Shown here piece by piece: positions 24,100 through 37,745 of a DNA stretch of 64,000 nt. The DNA lies in the NCBI RefSeq assembly GCF_021018895.1, contig NC_079375.1:14531492-14595491 (forward strand). The letters run 5' to 3'. This DNA comes from Seriola aureovittata. Lineage: Eukaryota > Chordata > Actinopteri > Carangiformes > Carangidae. The notes below the pieces were generated by a model. The model was not told the origin of the DNA. It was given only the letters and a program-made list of their open reading frames with translations, and did not search any database. A program made the translations under genes and the position numbers. Positions within the stretch are counted from its first letter, which is position 1. The number at the start of each line of letters is the position of its first letter.

Positions 24100-27000
24100 T
24101 TTGAGCTGCAGAAGAAGGGATTTAAAGAAGCCTGTGACTGGATTTCAGATGACAGGGGAGTTTTCTCTCTGACTGATATCAGTCCTTTCTGCTTGCAGCT
24201 GCTTTAGTCAGTGAACTTCATGTCACGTTCCTACATGGTGGTAAACAGCTGATCTAGTTTAGAAAAGACAGTGAGAAAGTCAAGAGCCAGCAACATTGAG
24301 AGCCCGGGAGAAGAAAGTGTGTCATCAGCATAAAAATAGAAGCCCACTAACGAATTCCTAATCATATCCCCCATTTCCTCGAGGGGCTATGCTAAAGAGG
24401 TTAAAACACCAGCCTGTAGATGAGAATATGTGGCGCATTAGCTCTAGAGATTATTTCTTGGCATTCCAAAGGTTTTCAGCGTTATTGATCGTTAAAGTCA
24501 CCATTATCTCCCCAGACCTACTACACATGACTATTCTCTGTGCAGCCATGTATCCTTTCTGTAAATGTTAAGAGCGCAATAATGGAGAGTAATTTCTCCT
24601 CAATTTCTAACACTAGTGAGGGTATCAGGGCTGCTCTGCTCCCACTTTGTCAATCAATCAAGTGAAAATATCTTAAAAGCAAAATACACCACTGTCTTTG
24701 CCACTGTCTTTACACATCAAAGACAGGGGAAATCAATCTTGACTTAAGCTCGGCTGAATCAACTAATGTCTGTGTGGCTTTTACAAGTGAATGAATTGAA
24801 TGCCCTTCAAAAGAGCGCCCCCATACTGATTCTAATGGAGTATATGACCTCAGTGTAATCACCTAAAAAAAAAAAAAAACTTAGTATTAAAAAATCCTTT
24901 GTATCCAACAAAAGACAAATGTCAGTGTTCCCGCTGAGTGAAAGAGCGCCTTTATATGTGTGAAAGGTTGTGAGGGTAGTAATTCAGCGAGGCTGTAGAA
25001 GGTGGTGTATGTTGGCAGCATGGCAGACTGTGGAGAATGGGCCACGGCCAGCCGTTTCCAGAGCCTTTGTGTGTCTCTGTTTGACCAGGCGTCTCCTGGT
25101 CCACAGGAGCACAGCTTCAACACATCTAGCAAAGGAACAAAGCAGCCATTATCAGCCCTATCTCATCCCCACCCTGCCTCGACTCACTGACACCCTGGGA
25201 CAAACAGTGGCAGGGCCCAGCCGTTCAGCTTTGCTGGGGGACTCTGAAGCGGACACTGAAGCGGACTGGGAGGTCCATTAAACACATAGGCGACACCTTA
25301 GCTGTGGACAAACATCAACACAATAGCATGCGGCGCTGGTTACCACGGAGATGGGAGAAAACAGAGTACAGCGCCGGCGGTGACAAAGAAAGGGAGGGGT
25401 CAGGCATCATGGGCCACTGGCAACTGAAAAGCCTCTGCAAACTGCCCTGAGAAACACAACACCCTTTTAACGTTGTGTCACAAACACTGTATACTTAAAG
25501 CATCCATTCAGTGACATGTAGAGAATATCATTAGGAACAAGTCTTAATGATTCTGAATGTGATCTGTTGGCTAATAAGAGGAAGAGTAACTCCAGAAAAA
25601 AAGAAATAAGCAAATTTGCAGTTTGAAGTTTATAAAGTTTTCCTTTAAAACCATCATCAGGAGCAGGTAAAACCAAAAGCTTCAGTCTTTCTAACCTTAC
25701 TCTTTTACTATATGCTCCAAATATGAGTTGCTCTCTGTTTGCTCATTAACACTTCCTTCAGTGAATTAAAACCTGCCGTGCTGTGCAGCGGACCTGCTGT
25801 AAACCAGGTGACCACTCATTCCAAAGAGTTGTTTTCAAAACACTTCATATGTATCCATGTATGTTGAGAAAAGTATGAACGTACAAGCACTTATGCTCTA
25901 ATGAAGGACTATGTGGCGGAAAGCTTAGAGACCCCCCCCCCCCTTCTGGATTGAGATAATTGTCCTTAGGCTAATAAACTCTCTCTTATCTAAAGAAATA
26001 CATTGTTGTCAAAAAGCTTAAAACTAGGCTACGTTTCTTACTTCATGAAAAGCTGACAGCCTGGAAACACATGGCTTTCATAGAACAGCAACAAAAACAC
26101 ACATGCTAAGGTTGTGCTATCAATCTGTTAACAAGAGTTGTTTTTGTTTATTAATGATGGATGTCCTCATGTTGCCAACTGGTCTGACTTTGTTATGACC
26201 CCAAGTGCGGTTCGGTATGTGACGCGAACTACGATTCTGGTTTTCTAAACTGTGGAGTGTGGAGGAGAGAGTGAGATGAGTGGAGAAGTCAAAGCTTTCA
26301 CGGACACAAAGAGGAGTTCACACGTTTCTGTCAGTGCCTTTAGTGGATGTTTATGTGAAGGCTGTGAATTCAGATCACTGAATTACATAGTCTGTTATTT
26401 TCACAGACCCAAGTTAACTAAATGAATTAAAGCCTTTCTCTACCTAGTGTGATACCATTTGGCAGCTGCATAGCATATCATAGTGGAACGTGCTTGCTGC
26501 TGAGAAGTTATGTACACTGGGTATGTGCAGTGTTAGAATTCATGTGCATTAAATATTATATTCTCCTGCTGGCATTCTCCAGTAAAGTACTATATGTCTA
26601 AATCTAGAAATGCCAATCATGGCGGCCGTAAATCATAATCATCAAGTAGTTCCAAATAAATTGAGTTGCAGTTTTGCCTTTAGATGATGATTCCAAGTGC
26701 AAATCCAATTCAAAGCTGTATGGGCCAAAGTACAATTGTCATGTTAGCTGACTGTACAAATATACTTGACTTTATTGAGGGTATTATGAAAATTGGCCAC
26801 ATATTCAACAGCTATTCTTGCGTTGATTCAGTTTTCATTCAGCCCAAACTGTATGTGGTGATTTATAGCACTTTTCTACATCACGAGCTTTTACTTTTCA
26901 AGCCTGCTTTCTGTCTCTTTTTCACTTATGACTGGCGAATAAAACCTGTCGATACAATCATCCCCTCTGACCTCTGAATCTGACAGCGTGTCTGCTAAAC

Positions 27001-27207
27001 ACCTCAAGTATAAGACTCAGAGAAGCAAGTCAGTTTTCTCCCCTCTCCCTCCCTTCTTTCTACCCCTCTCCTGTATTTCTCGTGTGCACAGCTCTTCCGT
27101 CTCTCCACCTGCCTGAGCTGCTGTGGCCTTGTCTGAATCCTCTGAATTCCCAGTCCACTGCAGTGTATCCGCCTGGAAACACCACAGATGCCAGCACTTG
27201 GTAAGTT

Positions 27208-27254
27208 GCAAAAAAAAAAACAAACAAAAAAAAAAACAAAAAAAAAAAAAACAA
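27208..27254. repeat. A-rich tract with interspersed C
   Basis: This is a poly(A)/CAAA-type low-complexity run. Confidence 0.9.
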
Positions 27255-27719
27255 GGAAAGTGATGGGATGAAGATGTCAGTTATGGCAAATAAAACTCTG
27301 TCACACTCTTATAACATCTCTGTCACTGATTATCAGACCGGAGAGTCAAATACACACACTCACACACATACACAAACAACGTCGGTGTGACAAACAGAAG
27401 CGCGAGCTTTAATAACCGCGAAGGCAGCAGACAGCGCATATTTGGAAATTAAATAGGTTGCCTTACTGAAGAGACAGGAGCGTCTATTCCTTGTATCTAA
27501 AACAATATTAGAGCCTCTTAGAGCAAGTTATTATTTTACTCCTCGTTTTAACATCAGCTAATCAGTTTGAGGGTAATTACACGTTCTAATCCTGTGTTTT
27601 CAGTATTAATTTGTGGATTTAAAAAAAAAAAAGAATTGCCCTCCTATAACTTTGTCACACTCTCAATGGACAGTTTAAAATAAAAAATTTTTTTTTAAAA
27701 ATTAAAAAAGATCAAAATC

Positions 27720-28105
27720 GATGCTGCAGAACCAGAGGTATCGTCTTTTTTATTCCACACCTTCTCCTTCCTCGTCAAAACCTGGCGCCAATATCACCCC
27801 ACAATGCAATGCAACCCCTAAGAGTTCAGTCAGAGATTCAGGTGCGTTGTTGGTAGCTGGCTAATGTAGCCTCATTAGTGGGCTACAGAGGTCAGACAAA
27901 TTCACTTCTTTCTAACTCCACACCACCAGATTTCTTTCATATTCAAACTCGTAGTCTTCAGACACAACAGATTTATCAGATTTTGTGCAGCTCCCTCTGG
28001 AGCAATGAAAGGCTCTATACAATTTTTTTCACATATGCAGTAGTGCTCCCCAAGACCCATAAACAGACTTTGATGTCTGTCAACAGATGGGGTTTTTTGT
28101 GATAA
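27720..28105 (-). mobile_element. repeat family A, copy 3 (internally deleted, reverse)
   Basis: Read on the minus strand, this copy contains both outer parts of copy 1. One is GCATATGTGAAAAAAATT plus a GCTCCAGAGGGAGCTG segment. The other is GTGTGGAGTTAGAAAGAAGT, then GAGGCTACATTAGC and GCATTGTGGGGTGATA. The roughly 600 bp present in the middle of copy 1 are missing, so it is an internal-deletion derivative. Confidence 0.65.
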
Positions 28106-30985
28106 CGAAAAATAAAGTTTTATACATAGTAGTTATACATAGTTAAGAATTGTTTGACTTTATTTCTAATCGTATTTTATTGTCATTTGTAAAGCGGTTT
28201 CAGGTTTGATTTCCTCTTGTGGCCACACTGCTTATTCACTACGACTTTTGCTGTCCTCTTAATAACTTCATCATTCAATCATTTAAACACGATTCAGTGG
28301 CTCATGGTTTGAAATCTGTGGTTGAAATGTGTTTATAAAACTAGCAAGGACCCAGCATTGATTTCAAATCTAATTCATTTCTGTACAGACAGCCGTCTGA
28401 GTGAAGGGAGGGCCTTAAGCACTCGGGTTGTTTTTCTTGGGTCTTGTGGGGTGGGAGAGAAGGATCATGGGGTGAGGAGTCAAGGGGAGGACAAGGTGAC
28501 TGATTGAGCCGAGGCATTAGGTCAGCGTCAGGCAGCTGAATCAAACCACACCAAGACCCTCCTCACAACTAACTATGATCAAATACATCATCCGGCTCTG
28601 TCAACACATGTGTCCAGCTGGACGCTATATCACTTCCACATGTGCATATGGGCCTGGCTACACAGCAACACACATTAACGGGCTTATCAGCACGGAGCTC
28701 GCAGAGGAGAGCCGACAAAAGCAGCGTTTAGGCAGAATAATGGATGCATGAAATCAATCTGTGAGTTTCAAAAGGTCATCATGTGTAAAGGAAACCATAT
28801 CATCTCTAAAAGGGTCCACAGAAAGAGATTCAACAACAGGACATTAATTGAAAACGGGTGAACATGAGTTAAGTTGTTTTAAAATTCAAAACGTGTGTGC
28901 TTTATACATTAGCCAGATAATTAATGCAGCAATCATCACTAGTCGCCTTTGGGATGAGAATTAATCTACACCAATCACGCCATTTCAAAGAAATGTACAT
29001 GACTCTTTTCAGTATTCTTCCAACAATCATCCACGGTATTTTCAATACAGAATTCAATTATGCGGAACACCTGAACAAACAATATCTCACAGCCAATTAT
29101 TCAGCGCCTTGGAAACCATTGGCAAACAAATTAGCAATGTTAATGTGAGAGAGAGTCTTGATATTTTTGGCTGTGTGTGCTTACAAAGGCAGCAAAGCCC
29201 CCCACCCCCCACCTCCGAGCTTCCAATCTGTTAAACAGATTGGACTTGATTTGCAAAAAAAAAAAAAAAAAGAAAAAAGAAAAAGAAAAATTCAGGTGTC
29301 AGTCTGCCCCCTCTTCCTCAGACGAGAGTCATCTTCAGACTGCTGATTTCTATGTTCATTATTGTCAGAAGCTTCTAGATCATAAAAAATGATGTTTTTG
29401 ACTACAGACAGCCACATTTCAGCTTCAGTTTGAGCAGTGCTATTCTGGTTGACATTTCAGCTTCCAGATAGAACAATGAAAAGCTACCATGAGATATCTT
29501 GGCAAGGCTACTGCCCTGTGTATTGATTGGGCAAAGGCCCAACATCCCCTCACTAAAAAGAGATTAAAATATCAGACTTGTCTAAGACATTTATGGAGTC
29601 TGTGACCTCAGCCAATGCTAAAGTGGAGTACATACATCATAGTCCATCTCTGTGAGCTGCACTGAGTCTTGAGTAGCGCTGACAGAGAGAGGAAAGAGGC
29701 TGAACATTCAACTGCACCGTCACGGGCTGATGCAGAAGGGATTTAGCTATACAAGTCGTGGGTGTAAATCAACTTAGTTGCTGTTTCATTAAAAATTCAC
29801 ACCACGTCGTTGCATGTAAATGTTTAACACTGTGAGTGATGTCTGGGATGCTTCTCTTACACCTTCTTCTTTTGGTTAAAATTGATGAGATAGATTCTGT
29901 GGGAAAGGCAGGGAGACAAAAGCGTGAAAGATGTGTGTATCCATTCACAGCTCCAGAGGACCTTCATTACAGAGCGAGCAGGTCCTGTCAACGTCTTTTC
30001 ATTACATGGTCCCATATATCCACCCCTGGTGTCCAAACGGTCCGCTCTGTCGCCTGTCAAGAAAAGGCACTCTCGGGGAAAGTCCTCCTATCTCCCCGAT
30101 CCCCCTCACCACGCCTGATTCCAGACTGCGAGGCGGGAGAGGCCAGGCAGAAAGGGAGGAATCGTGTTTGCCATCAACAGCTCAAGAGAGTAGCATGGCA
30201 GCAAGATTGATGACACCCTCCCTGAAAGTAACAAAAGAACTCCTGTGCACGAGGGCCCGCTTATGGGGCTTGATAGAGTTGTCATCCTCTTAATAAACAG
30301 CTCTGATATGTCAGTGGCAGTGGCAGCAGGGACTACACACACTCACCCACCAAGCCATGGGCAGGACCACCTACTGGCATCACAGCACACACACCCGTGG
30401 GCGATCTCTCCATATGGAGGCCGCTGTGGGCGTTAGCGGGGCAATTACTGGAGACGAATAAATAAATGACAAAAACATTCCTGTCTTTTCATTTCTTTGT
30501 TGTGCAAAAGAGAGTGAAGGTAAATTATGCAGTAACGTTTCTGAAACATACTGGAATTCATCCTGGTTTTGTTGTGGTTGAGTTTATCTGTGCGACATAA
30601 ACAAGTGGCATTTTATCATTTGAAGCTTTATGCAGGAAAACAGGGGCGACTAGAGAACAAATACAAAGACCACAATCTTTCTCTAACCTTAACCAAAGCA
30701 CTTCTGTTGTCTAAACCAGAGACAGGACTGTGTGAAAACCAAAGTGTCTAGTGACAGTCGTGCAGTTTTCATGTCCGTCATCCATGCAAACACCTGCTCG
30801 CAACTCAGGTGACATTAATAAATGTAGCACTTCATTCATGCACAAAACACATTGATTCTGAACATCAGCCAGCGAATACATTTCCTACAAAACATATTTC
30901 CTGTTGCAGTATAGAACCATAATTTCTAGGAGACAGGGCTGACATATGTTAAGCTGAAATACTTGTGCTAAAGAAACAGCGACAG
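28106..30985. other. intergenic, no gene seen
   Basis: A 124-residue open frame at 29.84-30.21 kb has no recognisable motif and no splice context. A-rich low-complexity DNA lies at 29257-29290. Confidence 0.5.
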
Positions 30986-31281
30986 TTAAGGGAATAATTC
31001 TACATTAAGGGAAATACACTTTCTTGACAAGAGTTAGATGAAAATCTCTTGGGTCAATATGGAGATGGTTAGCATAGCTTAGTTCAGAATAAAGACCAAA
31101 AACAACAGGTAGAGTTAAAAACTGCAACTCGGCATTTGCACTTCAGTTTTCCTAAGACATACTAAAATATACTGTTTCCAGCCATTGTGCTAAGCTAAAA
31201 TCTCCTTGCTACAGCTTCATACTAATTCTTGGGAAGAAAGTCAATAAGCATAGTTACTACAATGTCAAACTATTCCTTTAA
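30986..31281. mobile_element. TTAA-flanked MITE, copy 1
   Basis: TTAA at 30986-30989 and TTAA at 31278-31281 flank a 288-bp element. It starts GGGAATAATTCTACATTAAG and ends ATGTCAAACTATTCCT, which are imperfect terminal inverted repeats. It has internal similarity to the copy at 45.86 kb. TTAA target duplication is the hallmark of the piggyBac superfamily, so this is probably a non-autonomous piggyBac-like MITE. It has no coding capacity. Confidence 0.75.
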
Positions 31282-33720
31282 CTTAAACTATAATCGATTC
31301 ATAAAGTACAGAAATGACAGACTGTGAAAAATGAGTGTCATGAAATAATCAGAACTGCAGTACACTGCTGTCCTGCCATATTACTGTAATATAATGTGTA
31401 CTTTTTTTTTTTCCACAATCCATTTGGGGGGGGGGGACCTGTATAGTTTAAGAGACCTGGCCATCTTGAACCCCCTATAACTTGTCTATCCCAAGGAAAG
31501 AAGTGAGATCATAACAGCTACAGTACACTATACAAATCGAAACACATCACACAGCCTTACTCCAGTGTACCACGCTTTACCACCGGACATTTTCAGCTAC
31601 CTCGCCTTCACCACAGTGGTGTCTGAGATCGTGTCTGGTTTCCTTATATAAAGTCAAACAACCAGTCATGTCAATTATAATCACCCTCGATATTGAGACA
31701 AATTACCATCACATATTTATTATAGTTTTTTTTTTCTGTAATTATATTATTTTACTTCATGGTGCAATTGGAGTGGACACTGGAAATAGACTGACGAGGA
31801 AATTGATTTGAAGAGGCTTTAAATATGTAAGTTAAGGAAACAGGGTAGTTAGAAACTCATAACATAGAATATCTGCTATTTTAATAAGGCATAATTTCCA
31901 TTTAAAACTGTGGTTCAAAGGAGCATGAACTCTGTGTTCACTCTTCTATGTTTAGGATACACTGAATTTAAAAACTGGAAAACTAAATAAAGTCTGCTAT
32001 ATTCTATCAGCTGTAGACATCCCACATGAATTTGAGAGACCAGGATGACAAACACACAAATTCATGCCAAGAAAATGGAGCAAAAAATCATTTTATATAG
32101 TCTGCCACTTACAATATTCACTTATTTTTCACCAGAAACGTTGTTGTCTCTGTCACGATTCAATCTGCAGCACACTCCCCACACGCTGTATAATACCTAG
32201 TTAAAGCCAGCAGGGTGTGAAATGGTATTTGGAAATAAATGAAACTGACTATGAAACAGTGGAGTTGGGAGATATTGCCATGTCAAGATGACAGACAAGT
32301 CCTGGAATGGAGCAAAAAAGTTATTATCCCAAGGAAGAGCAAGGCTGGATTAAATATAACCCATGATGCCTCATGCTGCTCTGCCTTCATCCTCGCTGAT
32401 ACCAGAGAGAGAACATAGACAAAAATCACGCAAAGGCAACAATCTCAGCGGCAGCTAGTGCTCCTGCTGATTTTCATTTGAACAATCAATAGAATTTCAT
32501 GCTGCTGTGCCAATAAGTGTTATTGCAAAGTGTTTGCATATTGATGCTCCATATAGAGTGTTTTGAAGGAGCTTTAGAGGAACACAGTCCCTCGGGGCTC
32601 CTCCTGGCCTGATTTACAGCTGAACTGATGAGTCACAGAGGACATGCTGGGCATTGAAATAGCGACAAGTATGTTGTCAGCCTTATTAATTTTTAAGGAA
32701 GTGTTGTCCTGTGGTTTGTAGAGGACATGATGATATATGATGTCCAAGGGATCGTACGGGTTAGGGCCTAATTGTTAAAAGGTTGAAGGGGACGAAGGTG
32801 TAAGATATGTGGGGGATTATTCATCAACCTCCGTGCTGACTGACAAACCTGCAAACCAGGAGGTGAGTTTTAAAGTCTTGAGAGAAAGTTTGTGGTGCAC
32901 TTTACTCAGAATCCCTTTCTCTAAATGTATACTTGTACAATACATCTCCAGTAGTGGAGTCACATATAGTCAAAAACTACCTTAATTTGTACCAAAAAAT
33001 GTCCCCTAAATATGTTATATTGATATCCTTGCTAAAAATAGCGCCACTGCACCCTGTTCATTCTTCTCCATAGAGGCCTCCGGTTATATTTTGACAACAA
33101 ATTAACATCACATCATGCAATATCTGACATGCAGTAATTTTCGTCAAAGTAAATGGTGAATATTCCCTTTAAATTAACAGAATTACACTGTAAAGACATG
33201 TTTTGTATGACGTTTCTCTGGTGAATGCATGGGGTGTCCTCAATAGAAAAATCTCCAGGTTAAAGTTAAAATGCCACTTAGGTTGCTCAGTGATTCAAAA
33301 GAGAAACCATGGAACACAGTTTTGCCACATTAAGCCCTATATTGGTGGCTGCTGCCCTCTGCTGGAATATCAAGTGACTCTACAGAAGAAATCATTTTTT
33401 GTTTTATCTCATAATGCTCCTGGTGTTTTATATTCACTGTCATTTGCATTTTGATCAAATATTAAGCTGGTTTAAAGAATTATGAAGCTGTAAGCAACAG
33501 TAGGGAGGAACCCAGAGAAGGTGGTTTCACATTAGACAACAACACAGCATCAGAGCTGTTTACTGAATGGAATCATTACTATTAGTGAATGATATGCAAC
33601 ATTAATGCTGGTAAAACAGGCAATTTCCTTAGCACACACATTTTTGATTTCCTTGTCTTATATCACACACAGTTCATTCATTAACGCAGGTGAAAATAAC
33701 TGCAACTGCTAAAACGCTAG
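31282..33720. other. intergenic, no gene seen
   Basis: The sequence is AT-rich. The block at 32.43-32.68 kb is less repetitive than its surroundings and is a candidate conserved non-coding element. An 83-residue open frame at 33.2 kb has no support. Confidence 0.5.
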
Positions 33721-33721
33721 T

Positions 33722-33860
33722 CAGTGGTGGAAAGTAACTACTGTACTGCAAATGTGAACTACTCCATTTTATATTATTCCTACACTACATTTCAGAGGCA
33801 AATGTTGTACAGAAAACATAGGATCAATGAATAAAGAATGGTACATTCTTGTAGATTAAA
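33722..33860 (+). mobile_element. fragment of the AGTGGTGGAAAGTAACT repeat family
   Basis: It begins AGTGGTGGAAAGTAACTACT, followed by ACTACATTTCAGAGGCAAAT, a motif pair typical of a widespread teleost MITE family. Related parts occur at 41.2, 51.2 and 54.6 kb. Its right boundary is unclear. Confidence 0.55.
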
Positions 33861-34189
33861 CTACCCAGCATTAAAAAAATGACACGCTAATTCGTCAGTA
33901 ATAATATAATATGGATACTGCACAATGGATACTTTTACCTTTAGCAGATTTTTATTGTGTGGTATTAGAACTAGTAAAGAATCTGGATTCTAATTACATT
34001 AAATAAATAATCCAGTATTATTATCATTGTCAATTAAGGAGACTGTACATCTAATATTTGAGAGTTAGGCAGACATTTTGTCTTATTTAATAATTTCTTG
34101 CATTAATGGCTGTTGTTCAGTAATTAAATCAAACCCCAGATGTCCCTGCTCTCAATTGCATTATCATGTGACATAATCTCACTTTAACA

Positions 34190-34965
34190 AAGTAAAACCC
34201 AAGACTAGCTGAAAACCTCGTATATGGCTGGACCGTGTATGATCAGTGTGTGAAACTTTGGACGCAGTTAAAAACTGTTGTGGAACTGCTCTAAACAACT
34301 GACATCATTGCGTCGCATTTGCATTCTGCCTAGTGTGAGCCAGTTTCAGTCCTTTATCTGTTTGCTTCTTTCTCCTACTCACTGTGCTCTCATAAACCAT
34401 TTTTTAATACAGCTGAATTCCCAATAATGCTGTTCTCATTTACATGTTTTTCTGTTTATATTATCAGAAAACTGAAAAAATTTTGTGACTGAAACATGGC
34501 CCATTAAGACTACATGTTAACTTCCAAACCATTTCCAAGCTGCTGCTCTGCACTGATAAAATCCTGATTTTATAACCGTGACGTTGTCTGACCAAATCAC
34601 CAAACGCAAATTAAAAACAAAGACTGTGCAGTGATTTCAGCTATATTTACTTGTAAAATGATCACGCAGATAGAAATACAGAAGAAAAACAATACCTTTC
34701 TTATTCAAAAGTGCACAGCCTCCATCTTGGTTGTGTTGGCAACACTGTAAATACCCCTCTAATAGAAAATGTTTGCACCAATTCATTTTGAAAGAGCATC
34801 AGCCAATGGGGAAACTCAAACATGTGGCATTCGGCCAACCAATGGTGGAACTATGATCTCTCAGTCAGTCAGTCAGTCAGTCACAGACATTCCTGATTAT
34901 AGGGCTGGCCCAGGTGTTTTGCTCCAGCCAATGAGGCACGTTCACTGTGATGTGTACAGGCTGTA
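34190..34965 (+). mobile_element. repeat family A, copy 2
   Basis: It shares many blocks with copy 1 in the same order (GCATTCTGCCTAGTGT, ACATGGCCCATTAAGAC, CAATTCATTTTGAAAGAGCA, CAGCCAATGGGGAAACTC). It also has a CAGT/TCAG tetranucleotide run at 34861-34883 at the equivalent place. It lacks the outer ends of copy 1. Confidence 0.7.
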
Positions 34966-37650
34966 TCTCAAGCAAGTTTCAAGTTTCTGTAAGTGGATTT
35001 TCATAATTCCAAATGAATGAAAATAAATGGCTTCCCAGGTGTGAGGGTTTAAGTGTGACACTGGACTAATGAATGACTTGTGAATCAGTGGTTAAATATA
35101 ATCAAATCCTGAATATGCATTTTTGAAAAACAACCTAAAAATCTATAAACTGATTTTTATTCAAAAGAGTTTTAATTTTAAAATGTGTATACAAATTTAA
35201 TTTTAATGCTTCTAAAAGACGAGGCTTTAACGCTACCAACACAACAGTTCAAGTCTATTAAGTTCAAAGAATATTTGTTTGTTTCAAAATAAGACCCCTA
35301 TCAATGTAAACGGCCAGTCGAAATTAAACGCGACCGTACATGTAAACCACTCCATCCCACCGTGCTGGGTGTCCTATGAAACTAGAGAAGATACTCTTTC
35401 CATTGATAGCAAGCACAGCGTAGCCTGAGCTGACCAGCTCATGTCAGCCCCAAAGCAAACACGGGGCCAAACTTCTCATTTCAGTCCACATGTCAAATTT
35501 CGGGTTCATGACTAAATATTCCATCAAATCCCAAAGCGGTTCTAATCAAAATCAATAAATATTGTTTCCTTACCCTTTCGTGGTCATTTTGAGGCTATCC
35601 GTTCAATTTTCCAGTCAAGCTGGGAGCCTGGATAGCAGAAACTGATCCCCAAGCCTGAATTTCATATATGGTCTTTTCTTGCCATCTAGCGCGCGATTGG
35701 TGATACTGTCGTTTAAAAACACAGAATCATCGTTTTCTTCATCTCACGAGGTTTCGAACGGTATGTCACGCTCCTATGAGACTTGCTTCCTCGCGATACT
35801 ACACCAGTGCGTAAGCACAAGACTTTCACCGCAGATTGGGATTTTACGCGTGACGCACAGCCGATTTAACTTTTAATGTATTTTGAACTTTGTAAATAGT
35901 ATGTTTTATGTTCCTTGTTCACTTTCACACTGTCTACAAAGTAGAATCAACATAATATAGCAATTTTGATGCCCTGGAAGAGATTCAGAGGCAAAATGGA
36001 GACAAAATTATACAACTAAATTGAATTTTAAACACGCAAAGGTAGTGCACGATGGTAGAATCTGATGATGGACATGGTAAATGAAGTGGCTAAGGGCTGT
36101 ATTGTGTGCACATAACCTCTTGTAGTGGAAATCATTAATATTTGTTGCCATATTTCCTTTCAAGAGGTAAAAAAAACCCTTTGGCACACTTTGGATACCT
36201 TGGCTACCAAAGTGTCCAAATGTAGAGTTCACCTGGCCTCATCCCTACTAAAACCTTTGTAGAACTTGTGTGCTTTGTGGTATTTCTACCTACATTGTTA
36301 CAGTTGCTGAATGAAATCAGTGGCATCCCAGTGTGTGGGATCATTGTTATCATGGTGTTATCCACTGTCTAGTTTAAAATAAATTCTAGGCGAGGACAAA
36401 AAAAAAGATTTTTCCTTTGGTTTATCACAATCACAATGTTACTGACACATTCAATATATTCTCTGAGGTCTTAACTATTTGTAGTGGCCAAGCTCTTGCA
36501 AATGGACCTGACAGTTGTGGAGCTATTCTTGATCTATTTTGGGTATGCCTTTCCAGGCAAGGCATACCCCCCAGCATCCCTAGGGCTTAGCTGGTTAAAG
36601 TTTAGATGCCATTTGTCCATGGCCATAAACATGCCTATTTACAGATGTATGTCAAGTCTAGGGTTGCCAACCATTCCTAAAATGAGTAATTGGAAAGTAA
36701 AAGACGAAGTCTATGTGGAATTTATAAGGGAAGCACTTTGTATTTTTGAGACTCAATTCACTGCAATTCACTCTATGGGAGAAAAATATTACAGGTTAGA
36801 CAACTAGCTAAAATATGGCTATTTATATAAGATAGAAGGAAACCGTCTTGTTCTCCCTCAGCCTCAGCTTTTCATTGGTCGTGTCTCGCGACCAATATAT
36901 CTCGGAGAATAATTTTTTTGTTTAATATGAAGCTTAAACAGAAAGAGAGAAAAACTGAGGGGGCTAAATCGATTTTAAAACCCATCGGGTCGCTGGTGAC
37001 GAGTTTACAGCTTGTCCAAAGCAGAGTATCAGCACACATATAGGTACGATTGTTGGAACCTTTGTCAATAGGCTGTACATTGTTAACTCAGATAGATCCC
37101 CCAGAAGTCAGTGACCATGACTACCAAAGTATAATTAAGTCAGATTTACTGGCTGTAAACAAGGAGGCAAATGGTGGCAACTCCCTAACTTTGAAGCCAT
37201 GGAGGGGGACCAAACATCAAAATAATCAAAAGGGTTTTTCAAAAAAGTATTCCAAGTCGTGGATATTGCTGTGTAAACTCCACTGCACATTGAAACCTCT
37301 TCTCCTTCCCTTCCGCCAAACCAAAATTTATTCAAGTTCCGTCTGGAGGGCTTTGGGTATCTGTTTCCATTAGCTTGCTGCCTACAAATTAGAAGTATCC
37401 TCACAATGTTCTGTTGACTTTTCACCGGGGAGGGTGGAGTGACTACAGCTACAGCTATTCGAAAACTCTGATTGGATAACTATTTTCATGGTTTTATGAC
37501 ATTAACCCTTTCATTTCTGAAGCAAATTTGATAGAAAATAGAGCTAAAAGTAGAATTAGAAGAGAATAGCCTAATTATAAAAAAACAACCAGAAGAGAAA
37601 ATAAATGACAGAAGTTAAATATAACATTTAAAATGCTGATATGTCAAGGC
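34966..37650. other. intergenic; probable unclassified repeats
   Basis: No exon was confirmed. A perfect 11-bp hairpin lies at 36541-36569 and an 8-bp inverted CCAAT-type repeat at 36874-36896. The stretch 36.48-37.47 kb reads like an old transposable element, but I could not find its ends. A 107-residue open frame at 36484-36807 has no recognisable domain. Confidence 0.4.
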
Positions 37651-37651
37651 C

Positions 37652-37745
<94 letters not shown>
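37652..37745. repeat. (GATA)n microsatellite
   Basis: This is about 23 uninterrupted GATA units. On the minus strand it reads as Leu-Ser-Ile-Tyr repeats, which is an artefact. Confidence 0.98.

Larger units (their letters stand above)
20800..27200. other. intergenic, no gene seen; microsatellites
   Basis: No exon was recognised. The region contains (CA)n/(CG)n-flanked arrays at 23276-23337 and 24022-24098, a TGCA tetranucleotide run at about 23211-23230, and a candidate non-coding element at 21.30-21.48 kb. Confidence 0.5.

Noticed and set aside
29836..30293. Overlapping open frames of 120-124 codons.
   Set aside because: Different frames overlap, with no motifs and no exon borders. Considered chance in a GC-balanced stretch.
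36484..36807. 107-codon open frame, plus strand.
   Set aside because: No family features. It lies across a hairpin in what looks like repeat-derived DNA.
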